Source: Pseudomonadota bacterium | GTDB taxonomy: Bacteria; Pseudomonadota; Gammaproteobacteria; Burkholderiales; Burkholderiaceae | Direction: 5' to 3' | Assembly: GCA_021783435.1 (NCBI GenBank) | Contig: JAJXUC010000086.1 | Span: forward strand, 1 to 16,162 | DNA: 16,162 bases | Shown: positions 7,463 through 15,580 of the stretch, piece by piece | How positions within the stretch are numbered: position 1 is the stretch's first letter | Layout: each line of letters opens with the position of its first letter | Program-made: the position numbers and the translations under genes | The notes under the pieces: model-generated | Told to the model about the DNA's origin: nothing | Database searches by the model: none | What the model saw: the letters and a program-made list of their open reading frames with translations, nothing else

Positions 7463-8599
7463 TCAAGGGCTGGCATGCTGCTGGGTCGCATTCGGGCATT
7501 CGGGAATCTTGCCCCAAAGCGGCTCGACGCCTGATGCGCCGCTGCAGTATTTCCAACGCGCTTCCTGGATACATAGTTGCCGCGTGAAAAAATTGTCCTT
7601 GCCCTGGCATGCCGCCAGCGCCTGCCGCAGAACCTGCACCGCTGTGGCCTGCGTACTTCCCGCAACCGTCGCCGGCGCCTGCGCACGCGCTGGTGCCGGC
7701 TGGTGATCTGGACTCGGGGTCTGACTCTGCGGCGGAGCCTTGATCTGCGCCGGATGCACGGGCGCGAAGGTTTGCGGTTGCGCCTTGACGCCAAGGCGAT
7801 GCACGACACGGGCTTCTGAGGTAGGTTTGGTGTGCGATACCCCCGCGCCCCCTGGGGACGCGTGCGCCGAGACGGCGGAACCCGGGACACCCTGCCCCGC
7901 TTGCACCACGGAAGCCGGTTTGTCCGTGACGGCGACATGCGACGGCTTGGACTGGGCTGCATGCTCCAGCACGGGTGTGGTCCCCTTCGTCCCCGCTTGG
8001 ACGCCGCGCGCTGGAACCCGCGCCGTCCTTGTTTCCGAAGCCGCCCCGCCGCCCGCAGGCGCGCTGGCCGCGCGTCCCATGTTCTGCGCCGGGCGCTGTT
8101 GCCCCCACCAAACGACGCCCACGGCAAGAGCCATCACGGCCGCCAATGCGGCGGCACCTCGCGGCAAGAGCCTGTCCTTGCTCGCGCTCCCGTCCCAGTT
8201 CGACGAAGACGGGGCCGCATCTGGCGAATCCGCTCCCGCCGCCATCCGCGCCGCGCGCGCGGCTTTCGCGCGATTCGCGGCGTCCCGGACCGTCAACGGA
8301 ATTTGCGCCGCGGCCAGGGCTGCCGCGCGCGCCCTGTCCTCCGCTTCGATACGCGTCTTGGCCTCGGCCAGGCTCTGCGTCTTGTCGACATCCGGCGCGC
8401 CGGGACTGCCGTCGCGAACACCGGATTCGCCGCCTGCGGCAGGCCGCGCCGTGGTGGACGCGGCATTTGCTGCGGCCTCGTGCTCGACTTGGTCCGCGGC
8501 TGAAGCAAGCAGCGGGGTGGGCATCCGCATGCCGCAGCCGATACAGAATCTGGCCTCGTCCTTGTTGGGTGTGCCGCACTCGGTGCAAAAACGTGCCAT
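7463..8599 (-). CDS. N-terminal zinc-ribbon, single-TM protein with C-terminal four-cysteine module
   Basis: A 378-residue protein. The N-terminal zinc ribbon has CTEC at residues 5-8 and CIGC at 19-22. A low-complexity Ala-rich region with a probable helical, charged stretch (about 74-120) follows, then a TM helix at about 148-166. A long Pro/Ala/Ser/Gln-rich, probably disordered segment runs to about 325. The last 50 residues are compact and more conserved-looking, with Cys331, Cys343, Cys352 and Cys368 in a pattern C-x11-C-x8-C-x15-C containing NFFTRQLC, RWKYC and the PECP end. I recall similar C-terminal modules in other beta-proteobacterial proteins but cannot name the family. The ATG at 8597-8599 has GGAG 7 bases upstream and a good promoter at 8631-8659, so this is probably the first gene of the zinc-ribbon group. 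Function unknown. Confidence 0.85.
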   Translation of the reverse strand: MARFCTECGTPNKDEARFCIGCGMRMPTPLLASAADQVEHEAAANAASTTARPAAGGESGVRDGSPGAPDVDKTQSLAEAKTRIEAEDRARAAALAAAQIPLTVRDAANRAKAARAARMAAGADSPDAAPSSSNWDGSASKDRLLPRGAAALAAVMALAVGVVWWGQQRPAQNMGRAASAPAGGGAASETRTARVPARGVQAGTKGTTPVLEHAAQSKPSHVAVTDKPASVVQAGQGVPGSAVSAHASPGGAGVSHTKPTSEARVVHRLGVKAQPQTFAPVHPAQIKAPPQSQTPSPDHQPAPARAQAPATVAGSTQATAVQVLRQALAACQGKDNFFTRQLCIQEARWKYCSGASGVEPLWGKIPECPNATQQHASP

Positions 8600-8630
8600 C
8601 GCGGGGCTCCAAGTCAATCGGGTCTGACGC

Positions 8631-8659
8631 ATGTTAGGGAGTCGCGCGCCATCTGCCAA
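8631..8659 (-). promoter_or_regulatory. Sigma70-type promoter of the zinc-ribbon gene group
   Basis: On the minus strand TTGGCA (8659-8654) and TAACAT (8636-8631) are separated by exactly 17 bases. Transcription would begin near 8624, giving a leader of about 25 bases ahead of the ATG at 8599. The terminator of groEL lies just upstream, so the group needs its own promoter. Confidence 0.6.
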
Positions 8660-8717
8660 TCGTGCCGTTCCATCCACGACACACGGCCGTTCATGCCCGG
8701 ATCGGCCCATGGCGCAC

Positions 8718-8756
8718 AAAAACGAAGGGCCTGCGCACCCGAAGGTTTGCAGGCCC
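8718..8756 (-). terminator. Intrinsic terminator of groESL
   Basis: On the minus strand GGGCCTGC (8756-8749) pairs perfectly with GCAGGCCC (8734-8727). Inside is a second short stem ACC/GGT capped by a TTCG tetraloop. The hairpin is followed by TTCG and a run of five T (8722-8718). It lies about 60 bases after the groEL stop codon. Confidence 0.85.
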
Positions 8757-8768
8757 CTTGTCAGACAA

Positions 8769-8788
8769 CCCGCGCTGCGAGGCGCGGG
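8769..8788. repeat. GC-rich hairpin between groEL and its terminator
   Basis: CCCGCGC (8769-8775) and GCGCGGG (8782-8788) form a perfect 7-bp stem with a 6-base loop. There is no T-run. It may protect the groEL mRNA 3' end or assist termination together with the stronger hairpin downstream. Confidence 0.5.
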
Positions 8789-8816
8789 CCACACTCCGGG
8801 TCGGAAGCGGATGGAC

Positions 8817-10493
<1,677 letters not shown>

Positions 10494-10784
10494 TTACTTC
10501 TCGATGACGGCCATCAGGTCGTCTTCGCGCATCACCATCAACTCGTCGCCATCGACCTTGACGGTCTGGCCGGCGTACTTGCCGAACAGCACGCGGTCAC
10601 CGACCTTCACCGACATGGGGCTGAGTTCGCCCTTGTCGTCGCGCTTGCCCGGACCCACGGCCAGCACTTCGCCCTGGTCGGGTTTCTCGGCGGCGTTGTC
10701 GGGAATGTAGATGCCCGAGGCCGTCTTGGTTTCCTGTTCCACGCGCTTGACGATCACGCGGTCATGCAAGGGACGCAATTTCAT
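10494..10784 (-). CDS. groES: Co-chaperonin GroES (Hsp10)
   Basis: The 96-residue lid of the GroEL chamber. The full family pattern is present: [14 protein letters not shown] at the start, the mobile loop region around residues 17-34 ([14 protein letters not shown]), [23 protein letters not shown] and the end DDLMAVIEK. The ATG at 10784 has AGGAG 8 bases upstream, which excludes the longer in-frame extension reaching into the CIRCE region. First gene of the groESL operon. Confidence 0.99.
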   Translation of the reverse strand: MKLRPLHDRVIVKRVEQETKTASGIYIPDNAAEKPDQGEVLAVGPGKRDDKGELSPMSVKVGDRVLFGKYAGQTVKVDGDELMVMREDDLMAVIEK

Positions 10785-10894
10785 TCGTGTTGCTCCTGTT
10801 GATGGAATTCGAGGGTGGAAATACGCAAGCCAGGCCATCGAGCCCGGCCCATCGAGGCGGTGCAAAAGATGAACGACCTTCTCAGCTCGCTTCA

Positions 10895-10921
10895 CTAGCA
10901 CTCACTTCATGCGAGTGCTAA
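10895..10921 (-). promoter_or_regulatory. CIRCE element (HrcA operator) of groESL
   Basis: On the minus strand TTAGCACTC, a 9-base spacer and GAGTGCTAG match the CIRCE consensus TTAGCACTC-N9-GAGTGCTAA with a single mismatch at the last base. It overlaps the predicted -10 and transcription start of groESL, as expected for HrcA repression. hrcA itself is not in the window. Confidence 0.95.
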
Positions 10922-10949
10922 TTGTAGGGGCAAAGATTGGAAATTCAAG
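10921..10949 (-). promoter_or_regulatory. Overlapping sigma32/sigma70-like promoter of groESL
   Basis: On the minus strand CTTGAA (10949-10944), 13 bases, then CCCC running into TACAAT fits a heat-shock sigma32 promoter. The same stretch reads TTGAAT (10948-10943), 16 bases, TACAAT (10926-10921) as a sigma70 promoter. The -10 abuts the CIRCE element. The leader to groES would be about 130 bases. Confidence 0.7.
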
Positions 10950-11003
10950 GATCGAGGGGGGATTGGGTCGCAGCCACACGGCGGCGGCCGTTGCCGTCAT
11001 GGA

Positions 11004-11756
11004 CTAGAGCTGGTCACCAATCAGGTCGACGGCGTATTCGTGACGGTCGGTGTTGACGTAAGAGTGGCGCAATTCCACTGGCCGGTCCTTGAATGAATGG
11101 GCCACGCGCACCACCAGCAGGAGCGGGTGCCCGGTTGGCACCTGCAGCAGACGCGCCTTGACGGGGTCGGCCTCGGCCGCGCGCACGCGGTCGGAGGTCC
11201 GGATCACGCTGATGCCGGCTTGCTCCTGGTAGAGCTGGTAGATGGTGGAGCGGCGATCACGCAGCGTGCGCTCGGTCAGCGTCCTGAACAGTGCGGCGGG
11301 CACGGTGATTTGATCCAGGATGACCGGCTCGCCCTGCAGGCTGAGTCTGTTGGTGAACCGCAGGACTTTATCGCCGACGCCGATGCCCAGGGCGGCCGCT
11401 GTTTTCGCATCGGCCTGGCACCGGTCGAACTCGACGAGTTCGACGGCCGGGAATTCACGGTGCCCATCCTGGCGCACGATATGGAAAAACGAAAAAAAGT
11501 ACCGCCCTCGGCCATGCGAGGCGACGAAGGTCCCGCGTCCCTGGTGGCGGATCAGCACGTTTTCCGCGGTGAGCTCGTCGACCGCCTTGCGCACCGTGCC
11601 GATGCTCACGGAGAAGCGCTCGCTGAGCTTCTTTTCCGAAGGAATGACCTCGCCGGGCTTCCACTCCCCGGTGCGCAGCGACTCGGTGATCTTGTGCTTC
11701 ACCGCTTTGTACAGGTGTGTTCCCGGAGACATTCCCGTTGAGATTTCGTCTGTCAT
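11004..11756 (-). CDS. GntR-family (HutC subfamily, UTRA domain) transcriptional regulator
   Basis: A 250-residue DNA-binding regulator. An N-terminal winged helix-turn-helix spans about residues 12-80: LYKAVKHKITESLRTGEWKPGEVIPSE, then LSERFSVSIGTVRKAVDELTAENVL, and the wing HQGRGTFVAS. A UTRA ligand-binding domain occupies about 100-245 (LRFTNRLSLQGEPVILDQITVP, STIYQLYQEQAGI, HPLLLVVRVAHSFKDRPVELRHSYVNTDRHEY). UTRA proteins are usually repressors released by a metabolite of the pathway they control. It is divergent from the uxaA/suyA-like gene, and a 37-bp dyad in the spacer is the likely operator, so its effector may be the sulfonate substrate (inference). The ATG at 11756 is chosen; 11771 and 11816 are also in frame without better Shine-Dalgarno sites. 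A weak -35-like TTGACG at 11838-11833 could serve this gene. Confidence 0.9.
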   Translation of the reverse strand: MTDEISTGMSPGTHLYKAVKHKITESLRTGEWKPGEVIPSEKKLSERFSVSIGTVRKAVDELTAENVLIRHQGRGTFVASHGRGRYFFSFFHIVRQDGHREFPAVELVEFDRCQADAKTAAALGIGVGDKVLRFTNRLSLQGEPVILDQITVPAALFRTLTERTLRDRRSTIYQLYQEQAGISVIRTSDRVRAAEADPVKARLLQVPTGHPLLLVVRVAHSFKDRPVELRHSYVNTDRHEYAVDLIGDQL

Positions 11757-11840
11757 CGTGGCGCGTTCCATTTCGTGCTGGGTGGCAGGACTCGGGCACA
11801 TCGCGGCCCGAAACATTTGGTTTTATTTTATCCGTCAACA

Positions 11841-11877
11841 CATCCAAGTCATCTAGTTGACTCAGATGATATGGATG
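11841..11877. promoter_or_regulatory. Nested perfect dyad: candidate operator for the divergent GntR regulator
   Basis: The arrangement is CATCC-N3-TCATCT-N9-AGATGA-N3-GGATG. Outer arms 11841-11845 and 11873-11877, and inner arms 11849-11854 and 11864-11869, share the same centre, so 22 of the 37 bases are in perfect two-fold symmetry. It covers the -35 hexamer and much of the spacer of the plus-strand promoter, an arrangement expected of a repressor site. A further GTCAAC (11834-11839) / GTTGAC (11856-11861) pair overlaps it. Confidence 0.75.
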
Positions 11878-11885
11878 CGTATTCT
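11857..11885 (+). promoter_or_regulatory. Sigma70 promoter of the suyAB-like/ABC importer cluster
   Basis: TTGACT (11857-11862) and TATTCT (11880-11885) are separated by exactly 17 bases. Transcription would begin near 11892, giving a leader of about 47 bases ahead of the ATG at 11939. The -35 lies in the core of the 37-bp dyad. Confidence 0.7.
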
Positions 11886-11938
11886 TGCGCCTGACGTGCT
11901 GGCACAAGCCCGGGGCACACACAGACCAAGGAGACAGA

Positions 11939-12220
11939 ATGATTCACTTCGTACTGCACGATTCCAAGGATTCCGTTGCCGTCGTCGTCGTCGAGGGCGT
12001 CAAAGCAGGCATGACGCTCAATGGCTGGATCATGGATGAAGACCGCATGACCAGCGTCAAGGCCACGCAAGACATCCCGATAGGCCACAAGATCGCGCTC
12101 AAGGACATGGCCGTTGGCGACACCGTCTGGAAATACGCCGTCGATATCGGCAAAGTCGTTGCTCCGATCCATGCCGGCGAGCACGCGCATGTCCACAACA
12201 TCAAGACCAAGCGCTGGTAA
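11939..12220 (+). CDS. suyA: UxaA-family lyase small subunit, probable (2R)-sulfolactate sulfo-lyase alpha subunit
   Basis: A 93-residue protein equal to the N-terminal SAF-like domain of altronate/galactarate dehydratases but encoded as a separate subunit. Recognisable are AVVVVEGVKAGMTLNGWIM, the DIPIGHKIALKD segment with His50, the GDTVWKYAVDIG segment and the C-terminal AHVHNIKTKRW. In SuyAB, the two subunits together split (2R)-3-sulfolactate into pyruvate and sulfite. The separate small subunit, the HVHN-KTKRW ending as I remember it for SuyA, and the TauT-type importer downstream favour this over altronate dehydratase. The ATG at 11939 has AAGGAG 5 bases upstream (11928-11933), which decides the start. 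The large subunit follows after 135 bases. Family is firm; substrate is inference. Confidence 0.8.
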   Translation: MIHFVLHDSKDSVAVVVVEGVKAGMTLNGWIMDEDRMTSVKATQDIPIGHKIALKDMAVGDTVWKYAVDIGKVVAPIHAGEHAHVHNIKTKRW

Positions 12221-12355
12221 GCAGCTGGAATGCGCACCATGCCGTGCCGACTTGCGCGCCGACCCGGGTCCAGCATGGAATAGCCCGGCTGCCGGCACAT
12301 CGCGCCCATCCGTTCGACGCTCCCGGAACTTCTGACAAGCCCTAGAGGAAAGCAC

Positions 12356-13531
12356 ATGCCAACCATTTCCAAAAACACCACGATCCTGGCTTACCGCCGT
12401 GAAAACGGCCGGGTGGGTGTACGCAACCATGTCATCGTTCTTCCGCTGGATGATCTGTCCAACGCCGCCGCCGAGGCCGTGGCCCACAACATCAAGGGCA
12501 CGATGGCGATTCCCCACCCATATGGCCGCCTGCAGTTCGGGGCCGACCTGGACCTGCATTTCCGCACGCTGATCGGCACCGGATGCAACCCCAACGTCGC
12601 GGCGGTGGTGGTCATCGGCATCGAGGACAGCTGGACGCACAAGGTGGTCGACGGCATCGCCGCGACGGGCAAGCCGGTGGTCGGCTTCGGCATCGAGGGC
12701 CACGGCGACCACGACACCATCAAGCGCGCCAGCCAGGCCGCGCGCGAGTATGTGCAATGGGCCAGCGAGAAACAGCGCGAGCACTGCCCATTGAGCGAAC
12801 TGTGGGTGTCGACCAAATGCGGCGAAAGCGACACCACCTCGGGCTGCGGCGCCAATCCGACCGTGGGCAACGCCTTCGACAAGCTCTACGGGCTGGGCAA
12901 CACGCTGGTGTTCGGCGAGACATCCGAGATCACCGGCGGCGAGAACATCGTGGCGGCGCGCTGCGCCAACGATCAGGTGCGCGAGCGCTTCATGTTCATG
13001 TTCAACCGCTACCAGGACATGATCAACCGGCATAAGACGAGCGATTTGTCGGATAGCCAGCCGACCAAGGGAAATATTGCCGGCGGGCTCACGACGATCG
13101 AGGAAAAGGCGCTGGGCAACATCCAGAAGATCGGCAAGCAATGCCGCGTTGACGGAGTGCTCGACAAAGCCGAAGTGCCGACCTATTCGGGGCTGTGGTT
13201 CATGGATTCATCCTCGGCTGCGGCCGAAATGGTCACACTGTGCGCGGCTTCGGGCTACGTGGCGCATTTTTTCCCGACAGGCCAAGGCAATGTGATCGGC
13301 AACCCGATCCTGCCGGTGATCAAGCTCTGCGCCAACCCGCGTACGGTGCGCTTGATGAACGAGCATATCGACGTCGATGTCTCGGGGCTGTTGCAGCGCG
13401 AGATCAATCTCGACCAAGCTGGCGACAAGGCGCTGGAATGCCTTCTGCGCACAGCCAACGGACGCCTGACCGCGGCCGAGGCGCTGGGCCACCGCGAATT
13501 CGTGTTGACCCGTCTGTACGAGAGCGCATGA
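12356..13531 (+). CDS. suyB: UxaA-family lyase large subunit, probable (2R)-sulfolactate sulfo-lyase beta subunit
   Basis: A 391-residue catalytic subunit of the UxaA/GarD family, cytoplasmic. Visible landmarks are [15 protein letters not shown] at residues 16-30, [13 protein letters not shown] at 52-64, [17 protein letters not shown] at 74-90, the family motif [19 protein letters not shown] at 153-171, and further on [24 protein letters not shown] and [14 protein letters not shown]. In altronate dehydratase the corresponding motif reads more like CGGSDAFSG.-ANPA-G, so the Cys/Glu-containing version here points to a different substrate. The sequence agrees with my memory of SuyB. The product would be sulfite plus pyruvate; sulfite disposal genes and sulfolactate dehydrogenases are not in the window. 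Shine-Dalgarno AGAGGAAAG precedes the ATG. A strong hairpin at 13571-13598 follows. Confidence 0.8.
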   Translation: MPTISKNTTILAYRRENGRVGVRNHVIVLPLDDLSNAAAEAVAHNIKGTMAIPHPYGRLQFGADLDLHFRTLIGTGCNPNVAAVVVIGIEDSWTHKVVDGIAATGKPVVGFGIEGHGDHDTIKRASQAAREYVQWASEKQREHCPLSELWVSTKCGESDTTSGCGANPTVGNAFDKLYGLGNTLVFGETSEITGGENIVAARCANDQVRERFMFMFNRYQDMINRHKTSDLSDSQPTKGNIAGGLTTIEEKALGNIQKIGKQCRVDGVLDKAEVPTYSGLWFMDSSSAAAEMVTLCAASGYVAHFFPTGQGNVIGNPILPVIKLCANPRTVRLMNEHIDVDVSGLLQREINLDQAGDKALECLLRTANGRLTAAEALGHREFVLTRLYESA

Positions 13532-13570
13532 ACGCGCCGATCATCGCCGCTGCAAACATGAGGAGGTTGA

Positions 13571-13598
13571 CCCGGCGCGGACCATGCGTCGCGCCGGG
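13571..13598 (+). repeat. Strong hairpin between suyB and the binding-protein gene
   Basis: CCCGGCGCG (13571-13579) and CGCGCCGGG (13590-13598) form a perfect 9-bp GC stem with a 10-base loop, followed by GG and three T. The weak T-run suggests at most partial termination. It could act as an mRNA-stabilising or processing element separating the lyase part from the importer part in the 170-base gap. Confidence 0.6.
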
Positions 13599-13701
13599 GG
13601 TTTGACCAGCGCCGGGAACGGGGGACTGTGAAGGCGCACAACGCGGAGCGATGCCCACATCGCCCAACATCATCGCCTGACATCATTCATGAGGAGACAC
13701 C

Positions 13702-14706
13702 ATGAAAAAGCATCGGATCGGAGCCACCCTGCTCGCCGGCATCTTGCTGGCCACTTCTGCAACCGCCAGCGCCGAGGTCAAGGAGATTGCCGTCGCACGC
13801 GAATACGGCATCAGCTACTTGCCCCTGATGGTGATGCAGGACCAGAACCTGCTTGAAAAGCAAGCCGCAAAGCGTGGCATCAAAGACCTGAAGGTTTCCT
13901 GGATCAAGTTCGCCGGCGGCAATGTCATGAACGAGGCGCTGCTGTCCGGCAGCTTGCAGTTCGCCTCCGGCGGCGTCGCGCCGATGGTTATCGCCTGGGC
14001 CCGCACCCGCGACAACTACGGCATCAAGGGCGTGGCCGCGCTCAATGCGATGCCGCTGTATCTGAATACCTCCGATCCGAATGTCAAGACCATCAAGGAT
14101 TTCACAAGCAAGGACAAGATCGCGTTGCCGGCAGTCAAGGTCTCGATTCAGGCCGTGACGCTGCAAATGGCCGCCGAGCAGGCATTCGGACCGGGCCAGG
14201 AACACAAGCTCGACGCGCTGACCGTGTCGATGAGCCACCCCGACGCGATGGCCGCCCTGGCCAGCGGGGCTGTGACCGCGCACTTCGGCGCTCCGCCGTT
14301 CCAGTACCAGGAACTCAAGATGCCTGGCGTGCACACGGTCCTCGATTCGTACACCGTGCTGGGAGGCCCCGCGTCGTTCAATCTGGTCTGGACCACGAGC
14401 AAGTTCTACCGGGAAAATCCGAAGATCTATGCCGCATTCGTGGCCGCCCTCGACCAGGCGATCGGCGAGATCAACCATGACAAGAAGTGGGCTGCCGAGC
14501 TGTACCTGAAAATGACCAACGACAAGAAAGACAAGGTCGACGACATCCTCAAGATGCTGCAGGACCCGCAGGTCGTCTTCACGACAACGCCCGAGCACGT
14601 CATGAAGTACGTGCGCTTCATGCACAAGGTCGGCACCATCAAGACGGTGCCGCGGTCGTGGAAGGACCTTTTCTTCCCGAACGTCGACCACCTTCCCGGC
14701 AGCTGA
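13702..14706 (+). CDS. ABC transporter periplasmic substrate-binding protein, NitT/TauT/SsuA type
   Basis: A 334-residue secreted binding protein. The signal peptide is residues 1-24 (KKHR n-region, hydrophobic core, cleavage after ASA). The mature protein starts with EIAVAREYGISYLPLMVMQDQNLLEKQAAKRGI, typical of SsuA/TauA-type proteins. It continues through GGNVMNEALLSGSLQFASGGVAPMVIAWARTRDN (about 72-106) and a TTSKFYRENPKIYAAFVAALDQAI segment (about 232-256). It would capture the substrate for the ATPase/permease that follow. This family takes up sulfonates, taurine, nitrate and related small molecules; context with SuyAB-like genes suggests sulfolactate or another C3 sulfonate. Start ATG 13702 has GAGGAGA upstream. 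Next gene begins 70 bases later. Confidence 0.92.
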   Translation: MKKHRIGATLLAGILLATSATASAEVKEIAVAREYGISYLPLMVMQDQNLLEKQAAKRGIKDLKVSWIKFAGGNVMNEALLSGSLQFASGGVAPMVIAWARTRDNYGIKGVAALNAMPLYLNTSDPNVKTIKDFTSKDKIALPAVKVSIQAVTLQMAAEQAFGPGQEHKLDALTVSMSHPDAMAALASGAVTAHFGAPPFQYQELKMPGVHTVLDSYTVLGGPASFNLVWTTSKFYRENPKIYAAFVAALDQAIGEINHDKKWAAELYLKMTNDKKDKVDDILKMLQDPQVVFTTTPEHVMKYVRFMHKVGTIKTVPRSWKDLFFPNVDHLPGS

Positions 14707-14776
14707 GCCGCAAGCTGCTTCGCGCCCCCTTCGCCTGTTTGAAGCCCCGCTGCCGGCGCTGTAGGAATTGGTGACC

Positions 14777-15580
14777 ATGAATCCATCGACGAGTCCGAAC
14801 CCGCAGGTCCTGCTGGACGTGCGCGGGGTGACACTGCAGTACAAGACTCAGAACCATCTGGTCACGGCGACCTACAGGGTCGATTTCCAGGTCTGCAAAT
14901 CCGACCGCTACATCCTGCTGGGGCCATCCGGCTGCGGCAAATCGACCCTGCTCAAGGCCATCGGGGGTTTTCTCACGCCCTCCGAGGGGGAGATCATGCT
15001 GAAGGGGGCGGCGATCTCCAAACCGGGCTACGACCGCATGATGGTTTTCCAGGAGTTTGACCAACTCCTGCCCTGGAAGACGGTCAAGCAGAACGTCATG
15101 TTTCCGCTGCTGTCATCGAGAAAGTGGAAAGGGCGCGCGGCCGATGACAAGGCCGTGTGCTACCTGGAAAAGGTCGGCCTGATGAAGTTCGCCAACCACT
15201 ATCCCCACATGCTGTCCGGAGGCATGAAACAGCGCGTGGCCATCGCCCGCGGCATGGCGATGGAACCCGACGTGCTGCTCATGGACGAACCCTACGCCGC
15301 GCTCGACGCGCTCACCCGGCGCAAGATGCAGGACGAACTCCTGCAACTGTGGGACGACACCCATTTCACGGTCATTTTCGTGACCCACTCGATTCCCGAG
15401 GCGATCAAACTCGGCAACCGCATCCTGCTGCTGTCCCCACACCCGGGCCAGGTCCGCGCCGAACTCGAGGGTCGCGCGCGCGACAGCACCGACCGCGAGG
15501 AAGCCAGTCGCCTCGAAGCGAAGATCAACGACCTGCTCTTCGCGGGCGAGAACATGAACCAGGAGACCCAGCATGCCTGA
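14777..15580 (+). CDS. ABC transporter ATP-binding protein, NitT/TauT/SsuB type
   Basis: A 267-residue ATPase powering the importer on the cytoplasmic face. Motifs: Walker A GPSGCGKST at 49-57, Q-loop VFQEFDQLLPW with Gln92, signature LSGGMKQR at 146-153, Walker B VLLMDE at 166-171, D-loop ALDA and switch His204 in FVTHSIPEA. The SIPEA continuation is typical of the nitrate/taurine/sulfonate group. ATG 14777 is chosen, with AGGAA 9 bases before it; in-frame TTG 14768 and GTG 14771 are less likely. The stop overlaps the start of the permease gene by 8 bases, indicating translational coupling. Confidence 0.95.
   Translation: MNPSTSPNPQVLLDVRGVTLQYKTQNHLVTATYRVDFQVCKSDRYILLGPSGCGKSTLLKAIGGFLTPSEGEIMLKGAAISKPGYDRMMVFQEFDQLLPWKTVKQNVMFPLLSSRKWKGRAADDKAVCYLEKVGLMKFANHYPHMLSGGMKQRVAIARGMAMEPDVLLMDEPYAALDALTRRKMQDELLQLWDDTHFTVIFVTHSIPEAIKLGNRILLLSPHPGQVRAELEGRARDSTDREEASRLEAKINDLLFAGENMNQETQHA

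Noticed and set aside
11939..13531. Altronate dehydratase (UxaA) split into two genes by a frameshift
   Set aside because: Each part has its own start and strong Shine-Dalgarno and a complete domain, separated by 135 bases; split subunits are normal in SuyAB-type members of this family.
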